Origin: Mactromeris polynyma
Taxonomy: Eukaryota; Mollusca; Bivalvia; Venerida; Mactridae
Direction of reading: 5' to 3'
Assembly: GCA_032209605.1 (NCBI GenBank)
Contig: JASFXZ010000001.1
Location: forward strand, 36,894,619-36,958,618
DNA: 64,000 nt
The notes beneath the pieces are model-generated. The model was not told where the DNA came from, searched no databases, and worked only from the letters and a program-made list of their open reading frames with translations. Position 1 is the first letter of the stretch. Each line of letters opens with the position of its first letter. A program made the position numbers and the translations under genes. Positions 1 to 11,007 of this stretch are shown in pieces.

Positions 1-215
1 CTTGGGACATAAATTGTCAGTAAGATCTTGGGACATCAGTCATTAGTAAGATCTTGGGACATCAGTCGTCAGTAAGATCTTGGGACATCAGTCATCAGTA
101 AGATCTTTGGACATCAGTCGTCAGTAAGATCTTGGGACATCAGTCGTCAGTGAAAGATCAGCAAGATCTTGGGACATCAGTCGTTAGTGAAAGATCAGCA
201 AGATCTTCAGACTAT
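1..215. repeat. 26-bp tandem array (cut by window edge)
   Basis: About eight imperfect units containing CTTGGGACATCAGTC and GTCAGTAAGAT. The last units expand to include GTGAAAGATCAGCAAGAT. The array runs off the left end. Confidence 0.95.
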
Positions 216-1959
216 GGTTATATCTTATTAGTCAGAAAAATTCTAGTACAAACGAAACTGAACCTTATAAAAAGGTATTTGGAATACAGAATGATGAAAT
301 GGAGCAGACATTGTATATACTCCATTTGGTTCATGTTGATGTGGATAACAAAGAAAACCAAATTTGCCAATTCCATACATGAACATATACGATAGCACTT
401 GAATGATAAGTGTTTATCAATGCCCATTTTTCAGAAGGAATAGTTTGCACTGAAAGGATAAAAAATAACAGAATATAACAAGCACTGAAAGAATTCTATT
501 GAACTACGGGAACTTTGCATTACTAATATATAATAATGTAATATAAATTATACAGTTGCAAAAAGGGCCATGGTAGGGGTCAAACAATATATATATGAGG
601 AATGAAATGGAACATCTTCTTAACGGGATTACCATTTCCAGAGGCAGTTCATTATGAACTATAAGCTGAGAGATAAAGTAAAACATTATAAGATGGGAAT
701 GGTTCAACAAAACAATTCCTTTAATGCATTATGAATTCTTAAACTATGCTAATGAGACATACATGTACATTATCATTTTTACAACAATTTGTAGTCATTA
801 AGACCACTGGAATGTATTATTAAAGAAAAATTACACATTTTTTTACAAAGTAAACAAACCGACAAATTGATGGAGAAAATATTACTATAACACCTGTTTC
901 TACCTACGAGCATCAGATACTGGACAGAAGTACATGTAGTCTTTTACGTCAAGCAAGTTATATGTGGAATGCAATACTGGCCCATTTAACAATGGTAAAC
1001 CGTTCTGAAAACTGAGATTTTTGAAGCATAGCATTTGTAGATTTAGAAGAATAATACTAAAACAACTATTTCAGAAATATATTCAAGAATATGATTGTGG
1101 TTTCAATAATAACATGGGGTCAGGGTTAACGGTAGACTACGAGTGTTCCCTGCTCCAGGTTTGATCTTACCAAACAATAACAAAAGCACATAGAGAAATA
1201 ACAGACCCAGACAGCTGCCATATAACAGACACAACAGTGTAAAACTACTATGTAACAATGTATTTTAAAATGTTCCAGAAAATCTGAATTTTCTGTACAA
1301 ACCATCAAATGGCCCATTGTTGAAGCTAAAAATTACTCTGTGACAATCTATAAGCTGTCAATATCTTACATTCATATTCCTGTCAAAACATTAATGTGTA
1401 GTACTGTGAAATCTTCACTTCATACTCCAGCTAAAAATATTGAATTTGAGCCTCTGTCAAAACCTCTACTTTCATTTCTATTTCAAATTCTAATCAAGAA
1501 TAATCCATTTAAAACACAGTTAAACAAATTTGTAATTCTTCAAACAATTCTGGAGAACAAATGACAACAAAACAATACCTTAGTTTGAACACAAAAATTA
1601 ACAATCGAGTGTAACCTTCATATTTCCATCAAAATGCCCTTATTTGTCTGTATGTATGGTTGTCATTTAAATGTTGTAAGAGATAAATACAGATGTCCAG
1701 TGCATTTTGTTTCTAGATCAGCAATTTATTTCAAGTTTTAAACCAGACCAAAGCCATTTTGTCTGTAAAGTTACCAGGCCACAACACTGTACAGAGTTCT
1801 ACAAGACTATTATCTGATCCATAAATGAGTTCATAAGAATTCTACAGGGTCAAAAACTGAACTTAAGAGTATGGTTAATGTTTTCATAGGCCGCATGACT
1901 AAATCTGAACACAAAGTGAAAGTAACCGAAAGTATTCATTCTTTATGTATGCAGACAAT

Positions 1960-2145
1960 AAGTACATTTGTTTTGTTTTGTTATTATCTGTTTATACAAT
2001 CACTTGTATAACGTATGTAATATATGATCAACAATATTACTATGTAATTGATGTTATTCATATATTCATTACTATATGTATATATTTTTCCACATCACAT
2101 GATGATGACTTGTAATAATAAACTTTATGTTCTGTTCTGTTCTAT
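1960..2145 (+). repeat. possible 3' tail of a non-LTR retrotransposon
   Basis: A plus-strand stretch ends in GTAATAATAAACTTTATG followed by a short TTCTG microsatellite. An AATAAA-like signal plus a pentamer tail is typical of LINE 3' ends in invertebrates. No reverse-transcriptase coding is visible. Confidence 0.35.
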
Positions 2146-2865
2146 GTAAGTTTGATTGATACAAACTGAGCAAAATATAGCAAGTAAGAGAAGTATGCTT
2201 GTCTGAAAGCGATTATCATAATGCACATCAACAGTGAGTGTTAAGACGTGTATCTAATGGATTATCAAACTGCCGTAATTATCATGTTAGTAAAAAAGAT
2301 TATCATTTCAGTGATAGACTAATATGTAGACGGGGCTGATTATTTCAAAAACATACTTACAATTAATAATCAAATTGGAATATTATCATAAATGTAAATT
2401 GGAAATATTTTATTTATGAAACAATAGTAACAAAAAAACAATTGCAAATAAGTGTAAAATTATAAGTTAAAATAACACACCTTTATACCTGTAAATATTG
2501 CTAAAACAAAGATTGATATTCAATAATAATGAAAACAATATACAGATTTCTAAACAAAACATAAAGAATCTTGAATATATTCTATAGCTCTGAGATAATC
2601 AGATTGCACAACGAGTCCGATTGCACAAATTATGCGAATAAATGCCATCTTACATATGTACCAGTTCTTGTGGTCAATCATGAAGAACTTATACAAAAAT
2701 ATGACCAGTCCTTCCACAGTAGCTCCCAGTCAGAGAGCAACACATGTTATGGGAATCAATACGCATTCTTTTAATGCTCTCATAACATTTTGATCTTCAT
2801 AACTTGCAACAAATGCTTTTTCATTGGTAACAAAAAAAATGATTTTTTTTTATTAATAAATTCAT

Positions 2866-3012
2866 AAACCTTGTTAATTTCTGTGTAATGAAACAAAATA
2901 CATTTGAAATAAATTAACAGTCTTGATAAATATATTAATAAACCTTGTTAGTTTCTGTGTAATGAAACAAAATACATTTGAAATAAATAAAAATTAATAG
3001 TCTAGATAAATA
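2866..3012. repeat. two-copy tandem duplication, about 75 bp
   Basis: Two adjacent near-identical copies sharing ATAAACCTTGTTA, TTTCTGTGTAATGAAACAAA, ATACATTTGAAATAAAT and GATAAATATA. The second copy has a few extra bases. Confidence 0.9.
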
Positions 3013-6000
3013 TACGTAAGTTTATTGTATTTCATAGTACATGTAACTGAATAATGTATGAAGTATTTTAAATAAAAATAATAAATATAAATACAACATA
3101 TAATAAAAAACAATAGAACCACAACCTTAAGGATAAATAAAAGGGCTATAACTTTGTACACAGCTCCCCCCAATCATTAAAAATACCCTGTCATTAAAAT
3201 TCAATTACCTGGTGATGATTATGAAGCTTACAACAGTTGGTAATGCTTCAGCAATTGACTAGGCCTTATAAAGCACGAAAAAAATGCATGATTTTTTCCT
3301 GATTCTTTTGCCATATATTTTGAAATAAAATCTGCTGAGAGTGCATTTCGTATGTATTTTATGAATTACTCTAATTTACAATGTACTGAAGTCAATTGTT
3401 TGCATTTTTTTAATTTTCACAGTATGTTCTAGATGATTAAATGGTAATATCCAAAATATAAACACCCACAAAAAAAATGATACAAAGTAAAACATAATAA
3501 TAATAAAAAAATCTAAATCAATGTAAATCAACATCACTATGGAATTCTTGGAAAAACTAAGGATTTCAGAGTAATTGTCATGGTAACAAAAGTCATGGTA
3601 ATTTAATAACATGCAAATATAGAGATTTTGGTAAAAACTTCTGGAATTCTGAAACTACAATATAAGTGAAAAAAACACCCATTTATATAAACAAAAACTA
3701 CAGACATTATGAAAAAATGAATAGAATTCTGTAAATCAGTAATTATACAAAAGCCATGGCAAAAACGTAACATTTGCCAAGTAAAACTACAAAAAAAATC
3801 ATGTGAATTAGAAACATAATTAACTTCTACAGATTGTCAAGAAAATCTTTTTCTGTCAATTCAGTGTTAAGTTACAAAATAAATAGCCAGCTACCATATT
3901 CTGTCACTGATGATAGTATTGACACCATGTATACTGTATAAACAAATTATTCATTTTTATCCCCCGATAAATGTCAGAAATTTCAAATAATAATTTATAT
4001 AACCAGATATATTCACTGCCCTCCAAAAGTTCCTTCATAAATGTATTTTCATATTTGTTTCACATGCAATAAATCGAAAATTCTTTTTAACACAGCAATA
4101 ATTTTCTGTAGAAGTATTTATAAATTTGTACAGAAACAAATTATCCAATTTTCTGTGTCAGATCAATCAGTTACACACATACATCGGTTTCGGATGCATG
4201 CCGATTGATGCTGCTGCCGAGATGTGCAAATTGTTAATTCTTAACTATCCATCACAGAAGTGGGATGAATAATTTTACTTCATGGTCATACATGTTTATT
4301 TGAAATTCTGTAAGAAAAAATAACATAATTCAAAATACTCAAGTGTGAAGAAACTTCGGAGGTCAGTGTAGAAGTACGGACATTATAAGTCTTGTAATGC
4401 ATGCATTATCAATCTATGCTCAAACCTACGTTTGTGACCTTTGACTCGGGGACCTTTCATTGTCTAGACTGGATGCATAAAATCAAGTCTAACCAAACAG
4501 CAGACATTAAACATCATTTGTTCGAGATATTTGCATTCAGGAGCTTTGATGTATATGAAGTACATGGAATTGTTAGAAACTTCCATGAATTAAAAACAGT
4601 CCCGAAATACCAACCCGTGTCATTATCCTCCTTCACAGAAGTGCATAGAAATTCTATCACTATGTTACACAACATTCATTTTGGTGATTCAAAAACATTT
4701 CAGGTAGTAAATGTCTGAAAAACGTAGGTTCTTGAACATTTTCACTTGCCAGATATATCCATTTATTGTACAGCATTTCAGTGTAACAAGTAAGTTCTAG
4801 GTCACAAACAACAGAACAACCGATAATTTAAAAACTGTAAAAACAGAAACTTAATATTAACAACAATCACATGGCTAACATTTTTTTTGATAAATGCCTC
4901 AGCATGAAATAAAACACAGATAAAAATTAAGCTTCTCATCAACATTAAACCATTCTTTTCACAACCCGATTTTACTTATACCAGTTAGTAAGAAGATATC
5001 ACAACATTTTCTCAATGTAAATAGGGTAACTATGTTTAAACTATCCGTCTTTATGTTCTTGGAAGCCAGCACCAGGAAAACAGTAGTTGCTGGTTTTTGA
5101 GAATTTTTTGACCTATCAGTTCATTTTTAGATTGGAATATTCCATTTTTGGAAACAGGTAGTCAATGATATGGGCTTCAACTCAGGTGGTTGTAATCACA
5201 CATTTGTCTACATATTGTCAAGTTTTAAAGATGAATATCACACTACTGCTGTGAAGTAATGGGTAGGACGCAGAACTTTAGCGCCCAAGGGATCGAGTCC
5301 AATCCTTGAAATGACACAAAAATAAACAAATACCCCTCAACCTAAAAATAGAACAGACCATTCTAAAAATAGAACTGACATGTCAGTGAAATTTCGCAAT
5401 AACAAAATTATAAATTTTCTATAAAGAAGAACAGACGAAAATAACAAGTAATAACACATATAGATCTATTGCACAATAAAGTAGGTAACATAATGTATAT
5501 AAAATATTGTGTTACTTTTTAACATGATATAACAATCAGATCTGAGGCAATGAACTGTAAGTATGTACAAATAATATCACTGTTAAAAATGAAGAAACTA
5601 TAAAAAAAAATGTACTTGAAGTGATAGCACACAATAAAGTAGGTTGAGCTTTTAATAAGTTAAATGCAACCAATTTCGATAATGTCGGCTTTCAAAAAAT
5701 TACAATGTTGAAAGACTTTTCATATTCTGTGATATAATGGTACACAGACATCTTTTAAAGCTTGATTTTTAAGAGTATTGAACAGAAAAAAATTCCACAC
5801 AAATATTTTCGATCATTATGTAAGTATTGTTGTAAACAACACAATAACTTATTGATCCGAACACTTGCATGAGCAGTAAAGAACAAAGACGATTTCTTCT
5901 ATCTATTACACGGTTGATTTTAACACTATATTTGTAACCTTTATCTGCAGGTAACATATAATAAAATGGTCAATTTAATTTCAACAAGAGTGAAAGACAC

Positions 6001-6303
6001 ATATTAGTATAAAACAGTAACTTACTACAGTATAATAGATAAATGTGGGACTCTTAGGCGAAAGATTACACAGGGATAAAAATGACCTATCAATCCTATG
6101 GTATACTAAATAACAGCAAGTTATATTCACATGTATGAGATTCACGAAAATAGTGAGATAACTGAAAAAATGTAAATAATTTGGCTTAGAAACTGAAAAA
6201 CGAACAATAACAAGTATATATGGTCGTTATATAAAAAAACTGCATCATTTACTAAGGAATGCATATCTTATAAATTCCATGTATATACACAGTATAAAAC
6301 TTC

Positions 6304-6601
6304 CTATTTCTTCTGCATCATATGCTCCTCCAAATGTCTAACTTCTGACTTCAATTTGACAAACTCCTTAGCCACTTCGTCATTAGTTCTCTGGGACAAA
6401 ATTCGTAAAATCGTCCAGCCAGTTTCGTCAAGTTGAAGACGTTTGCCGAGTGAGCACCAGCACGCACAGCTTCCTTGCTCTGTAATGTCTCGTAGCTGCA
6501 TAACAGCCATACCGATAAGGCGATCTTCACGTGCAAAGCAATAGTCCTTAACACATATGTGTAGCTCATATGAGCTTGGCTCATCTTCATTACCTAAAAT
6601 A
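6304..6601 (-). CDS. unc-13: unc-13 exon 28 (C2C end and stop codon)
   Basis: Residues 1150-1248 and TAG. It encodes [20 protein letters not shown], then [20 protein letters not shown], and later T-I-L-R-I-L-S-Q-R-[TS][13 protein letters not shown], all conserved in UNC13. The tail [13 protein letters not shown] is species-specific. The acceptor is TTTTCCAG. A second AG seven bases downstream (TTTTAG|GTAAT) would break frame and is not used in this model. Confidence 0.97.
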
Positions 6602-6747
6602 CTGGAAAACAAAAAAAACAAATAGATGAGATATATGCTTCAAATATGTATGACCAATGACAATTTTTAATTCCTTAGAAAAAAACTTACTTTTTAAGCT
6701 CAATCATATCTCATATTATATCTGAATATTTGTTTATTCATTATCGT

Positions 6748-7012
6748 ATTAGCCCACTAAGTCAGCTCAGTCAGTGAAGTGCTTGTATGCCAATCCCCTG
6801 GTCAGTAAAAATGTTTGTCATTATAGTTTCACAAAAGATAATTCATAAAAGCCTTTTGTCCACTACCAGTGATAAATAATGGGAAGTATTCTATGTACTT
6901 AAAGCAGAACTCGTTAGTACTGGTTGGTAACTGAAGAACATTGGTTAAATCAACTAACTAAAATAATACATAACTGAAATACTGTTAAGCGCATAAAACT
7001 CTAACATGACAA
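6748..7012 (+). mobile_element. tRNA-derived SINE, copy 1
   Basis: A tRNA-like head (GTCAGCTCAGTCAGTGAAG) leads to a body containing TTAGTACTGGTTGGTAAC and a tail ATAACTGAAATACTGTTAAG. The body is shared with the element at 16381. It lies in intron 27. The same body is, to my recollection, widespread in bivalve genomes. Confidence 0.65.
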
Positions 7013-7091
7013 ATTCGTCATTATATTACACTGCCTGGTAAAAAAAGCATCATTACAGATCTACAAGCTTCTTCGTGCAATTTTTACTTAC

Positions 7092-7251
7092 AAATGGAAT
7101 GTTTCATTGAATTTTGGTGACCAGTTGTTGCTCTTTGACTTCGTAGAATGTTTGCGTTTTTTGTCACTGAGATGTGGTCCAATCATGTTGACCTCAACAA
7201 AAGGTCGGAACATGCCCGTTGTCTGCCATTTTAAGTCATTAGCTGCAACAA
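7092..7251 (-). CDS. unc-13: unc-13 exon 27 (C2C)
   Basis: Residues 1097-1149: [20 protein letters not shown], then [20 protein letters not shown], then [13 protein letters not shown]. The loop that would hold Ca2+ ligands reads [11 protein letters not shown], with no aspartates, as expected for the Ca2+-independent C2C. Acceptor TTTCAG, donor GTAAGT. Confidence 0.96.
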
Positions 7252-7343
7252 CTGAAAGAAAAAAATATTTGAAATTTATACATAGTCTTTGGGAAACTTC
7301 AACATCCCTTCAGCATCAATAAACTTGGTAGTCATGCTTTGAG

Positions 7344-7448
7344 GTCAAACCTGAGACCAGCCTCAGAACGAAGCATTTCCATTGGTCTGAGCTCTGAAAC
7401 AACCAATCAAATGCTTCAGTTTTGAGACTGGTCTCCAAACTCATGTTT
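7344..7448. mobile_element. palindromic MITE family A, copy 1
   Basis: Left arm GAGACCAGCCTCAGAACGAA-GCATTT..CATTGGT is the inverted counterpart of the right arm, which holds ACCAATCAAATGCTTCAG and GAGACTGGTCTC. The whole element is a roughly 105-bp imperfect hairpin in intron 26. Two more copies sit at 25108 and 63327. Confidence 0.75.
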
Positions 7449-7787
7449 AATAATCTCTGCACAAGAAGCTACATATAGCTTTAAATCATATTCAATCTCA
7501 AATGAATCTTAGATGATTCAATAAGTATGATATTAGTTTTACATTTGTGGCAAAACAAATTCAAATCAGTATTGACACTGTATGGAAGCAATTCACGATC
7601 TTGTGCCAATACTCCAGAGCCACACCCTTTGAGAGACACACATATTGGCTGGTATTGAAATGTATGAACTATCCTCCTACCATGTAGATCAGTAATACTT
7701 TTACAAGTAAATATCTATAATTCCCAGCTGAACACTCAGCTCTAATTGTACAACATTTATCATAAACAACATTGATACTTTGCATAC

Positions 7788-8109
7788 CTTTCACAGTGGT
7801 TTTGTGTTCACCAGTGCCGGGATGTGTAAACAGATCAACCTGTATCGACACTTCTCCGACAGCCTCACTCTGGCTTGGCTGCTCCTGGGACGTCTGTGAA
7901 CCTACGAATGTCTTGATTAAGGTGTCTGTAGTCTGAGTGTACAGAGAGAGAGCATATCTCAGTGACTGTAGCTCTGAGCTCTTCTCCAAGAAATTCTTCT
8001 TGAGCCCCTGGCCGCCAGCGTGGAAATATAACTTGATTGCCTCCAGTGCCATATCTAACACTGCACATTGCTTTGGCGTAAGATTCTTCTCCGCTTCCTT
8101 CGACATATC
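7788..8109 (-). CDS. unc-13: unc-13 exon 26 (pre-C2C helix and start of C2C)
   Basis: Residues 990-1096 plus one base. It encodes [20 protein letters not shown], a run containing [17 protein letters not shown], then [23 protein letters not shown], and ends with [12 protein letters not shown] in the first C2C strands. All are UNC13 signatures. Acceptor TTATCCAG, donor GTATGC. Confidence 0.97.
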
Positions 8110-8829
8110 CTGGATAACAGCAGAAATAAATACATATACTTTTAACACACTCTAACCTACGTCCACACTACAGAAACATTTTCTTCATTTTGTCAATTCA
8201 TTTTAACGTCTTAATTTAGTTAATTCATTTAAATATCGTTTTCTCCTTTTTTTCTACAGAAATTGTGTAAGAGTAATATTTGATGATAGATAGAAATTCT
8301 AAGTACACTTACAGTGCATTGCGCACACAATTTTTGATGAATTAACAATGTAATTTATTTTATCATAATTTTATTAGACATAATGTCACATGTATGTCAT
8401 TTAATATTCATTTTGAGGGGTGAATGTTAAAACAAGTCTATCTACTTCTTTAGTTTTGATAGGTAGAAAGACTAGTTTTGCTTTCACCTCTCTATATTCA
8501 TTATAATTTTTAGATAATAAACATAACTGAAAAGTGTGAAAGAGATACCAGAGTTATTTGTGGCTAGAATGTACAAGACAAATAATAAACAACATGATAG
8601 AACAACAGGATGGAAGAAACAGCTGTGAACACAAATCATCTACATGTATATCAGCTAAATGTAAAACACATATGGTGATATAAATACAACAAGAAATGAA
8701 AAATCAATCAACATAATACTGATTATAACACATAGAAGCAAGTATATTCCTTGAACTGGCATCCCCAGTCAGATGGGTTTAAGGCAAGGAGTGGGAAAGA
8801 AATGCAATGTCATACTGCTTATAAATTGT

Positions 8830-9360
8830 AAGAAATTGTTATATTGTTGGTAACAACGACCTTGATCTCAATATCTGAGCTTGATATTGACCAAGTTCTC
8901 CTTGGGCAGTTTGATTGTACCAAATTTGGTCACAGTATCTCATTGCTAACTGGAACTATTCAGCATAAGCCATTTTCATTATTAGAATTATAATGACCTT
9001 GACCCAAGTTCCCATCCAGAAGCAATTTTTATTATTAGTGACCTTGACCCAAGTACCCTTCCAGAAGCCATTTTTATTTTTATTATAAATGACTTTGATC
9101 CCAGTTCCCTAAGGAAATTTATATGGAGTCTATAAGGCACCATATATAGTTACTGCTATATAAGGTCAGATGACCATTACTAAAGTAATCCTGGTGTCAA
9201 TATGAGTGAAAGTTGCAGGGTCACATTTCCATGTAGCAGTTAACACTTACACCAAGTTTCATAAAAAACTCCAACCAATGTTATCAATTTGGCTTCAGAT
9301 GGACAGACACTGCCAAAACTATGTTCCTCTATCTTGTAACCAAGGATTTTGACAGCACAT
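8830..9360. repeat. dispersed repeat rich in GACCTTGACCC
   Basis: Internal copies of TAATGACCTTGACCCAAGT and TTCCAGAAGC repeat two to three times. GATTGTACCAAATTTGGT in it resembles a segment at about 29740-29765. It looks like a degenerate interspersed element with internal tandem structure. Confidence 0.5.
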
Positions 9361-9674
9361 AGACAATCTTCATGTCCACAACAAAATCAATATACTGGGC
9401 TTACCTAGCTTTATTATTTGTTATGATAAAACATTTCATCACTAAAGGTTCAACTCCATTTATCCCTTTTAAGCAGCAATATAAATTAGTTAAAGTTGAA
9501 TACTGCCACACAGTGCTTTGATTCATCTACAGGTATCATAGCATCTCATGTTAATGGAATGTACAAATCAAATCAAAAGGCAATCAACAAACCTGAACTA
9601 AAGTAAGATATGTTAACATTTTACAGCAAAAAGGCAGTCACAAAGATCATGTTCTAGAGATTAGTAGTACCTTA

Positions 9675-9810
9675 TCAAGGGAGATAATACACAGAAATTT
9701 CATAATCAAGGGAGACAATACACAGAAATATAAAATCAAGGGAGATAATACATGTACACAGAAATTTCACAATAAAGGGAGATTAAATATAGAAATTCAT
9801 GATCATACAC
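9675..9810. repeat. short tandem array (about four units of 30-37 bp)
   Basis: Units start with TCAAGGGAGATAATACA and continue CAGAAATTTCA. Spacing is irregular. Confidence 0.8.
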
Positions 9811-10905
9811 AGAAGTTGAAAAAACAAATGTTGACATATTGAATGTGTAACTCTACAAACATAAAATGTTGTACAACAAAGGATTCAGTGCACATTTATG
9901 TAATACAAATGCAAGCTACAGACCACAGCGAGCCATGGAATTTATATATATAAGTCATCTCCCTCTGAATCAAATTTGCAAACTAACAGAATGCCTGTTT
10001 GTAGATGATTTTTGGTAACCCTCAGATTACCTATTTTTGCATGTTTAAAGTAAAAGGATTAATGACATAATTGCACTATAATCTGTTGGAAGTATTGAAG
10101 ATAAAAGTCATTAATACTTAAAGTGACATGATACTTTCAAACCATCCAATTTGCATTTCATCCTACAACTAGATGTGTCCATAGCACATGGATGCGTCCG
10201 CTATGAGCTTTTCAGTAGAATGCAAATATTTCTTAGCAAATATGTAAAAAAAAATCTACCCACATCAAATGCATAAAATATGTAATGCTACTTAAAAACA
10301 ACATAAATTACTTTCTAAACTTACATCCAAAAACAGAACAATTTTTGAACTAATTTCAATTGCATGGAACATAATTATTCATGACTTACCATTATAATGC
10401 ATGTGCTCAATATAATACACAATAAACTATATAATCACAAACACAGCGGTGAGAATACGCAGTCACAAAAATAGTGCTTAATACAACATGGGGATTATTC
10501 ACAAACATTATAAAACTGAAACTAAGACTTAGACTTTAAAAAATTATATTTACCAGCTTTTTGTTTTCATGAAATCTAGAAGATTGTTCATAATAACCCA
10601 CACAACATTCAAGCTAAATTTTATTAAAATCTATACAGTACTAACCATGTAGGAGTTCAAGAACATTTTACATTTTAAAGTCTAAGTCTGTTTCAGTCTC
10701 ATAATGTTAATGAATAAGCCCCCTGTTCACAAATATGGTAAATTTTTATACAAATTTGTGCCAAGAAAAACTCCCAGAAATCATCTGAAAAGAAGACAAT
10801 TCTCACCCCTGTGAAAAATAAACACAAAACTTAAGGAAAACATTGTATACACAAGTGAACACTACAACATTGATAGCTACAGCATGACACTGAGTGAGTT
10901 ACAAC

Positions 10906-11007
10906 CTGGATCATAGGGACATTCATTGGCATTTGGCTGACGTGGTTGAGAAACAGTCGCGATACGTCCTCTATCTTGGCCTGAGCGCTGCCAGGTAGGG
11001 GTATCAG
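10906..11007 (-). CDS. unc-13: unc-13 exon 25 (MUN-C2C linker)
   Basis: Residues 956-989, 34 codons, phase 0 at both ends: LIPLPGSAQAKIEDVSRLFL then NHVSQMPMNVPMIQ. This segment differs in length and sequence among UNC13 proteins; A-K-I-E-D-x-x-R-L-F resembles invertebrate versions. The acceptor is CTTTTTACAG and the donor GTTGTA is weak. It could be skipped without a frame change. Confidence 0.88.

Larger units (their letters stand above)
1..6303 (-). other. 3' UTR and/or downstream flank of unc-13
   Basis: No second gene is visible. The 3' UTR starts at 6303. Several minus-strand AATAAA motifs exist (TTTATT on the plus strand, for example near 4757, 4290, 3015 and 2410), so the polyadenylation site cannot be fixed by eye. 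The region is AT-rich with simple dispersed repeats, a possible retrotransposon tail near 2000-2145 and a tandem array at the extreme left. A possible tRNA-like SINE head lies at about 5243-5305. Confidence 0.6.
8110..10905 (-). other. intron 25 (2.8 kb), no gene seen
   Basis: Contains a dispersed repeat around 8830-9360, a small tandem array at 9675-9810, and a fragment near 10140-10230 that resembles part of 17600-17700 (ATGTGTCCAT..ATGCAAATAT). No exon-like segment with UNC13 similarity was found. Confidence 0.7.

Noticed and set aside
4401..4718. 105-codon plus-strand ORF flanked by AACCTACGTTT and its inverse
   Set aside because: No recognisable domain, lies antisense in the unc-13 3' UTR or flank, and has no splice or promoter context. 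The flanking 11-bp inverted repeat is short enough to be chance.
6595..6601. Alternative acceptor (TTTTAG|GTAAT) for the last exon
   Set aside because: Using it removes seven bases and breaks the C2C reading frame.
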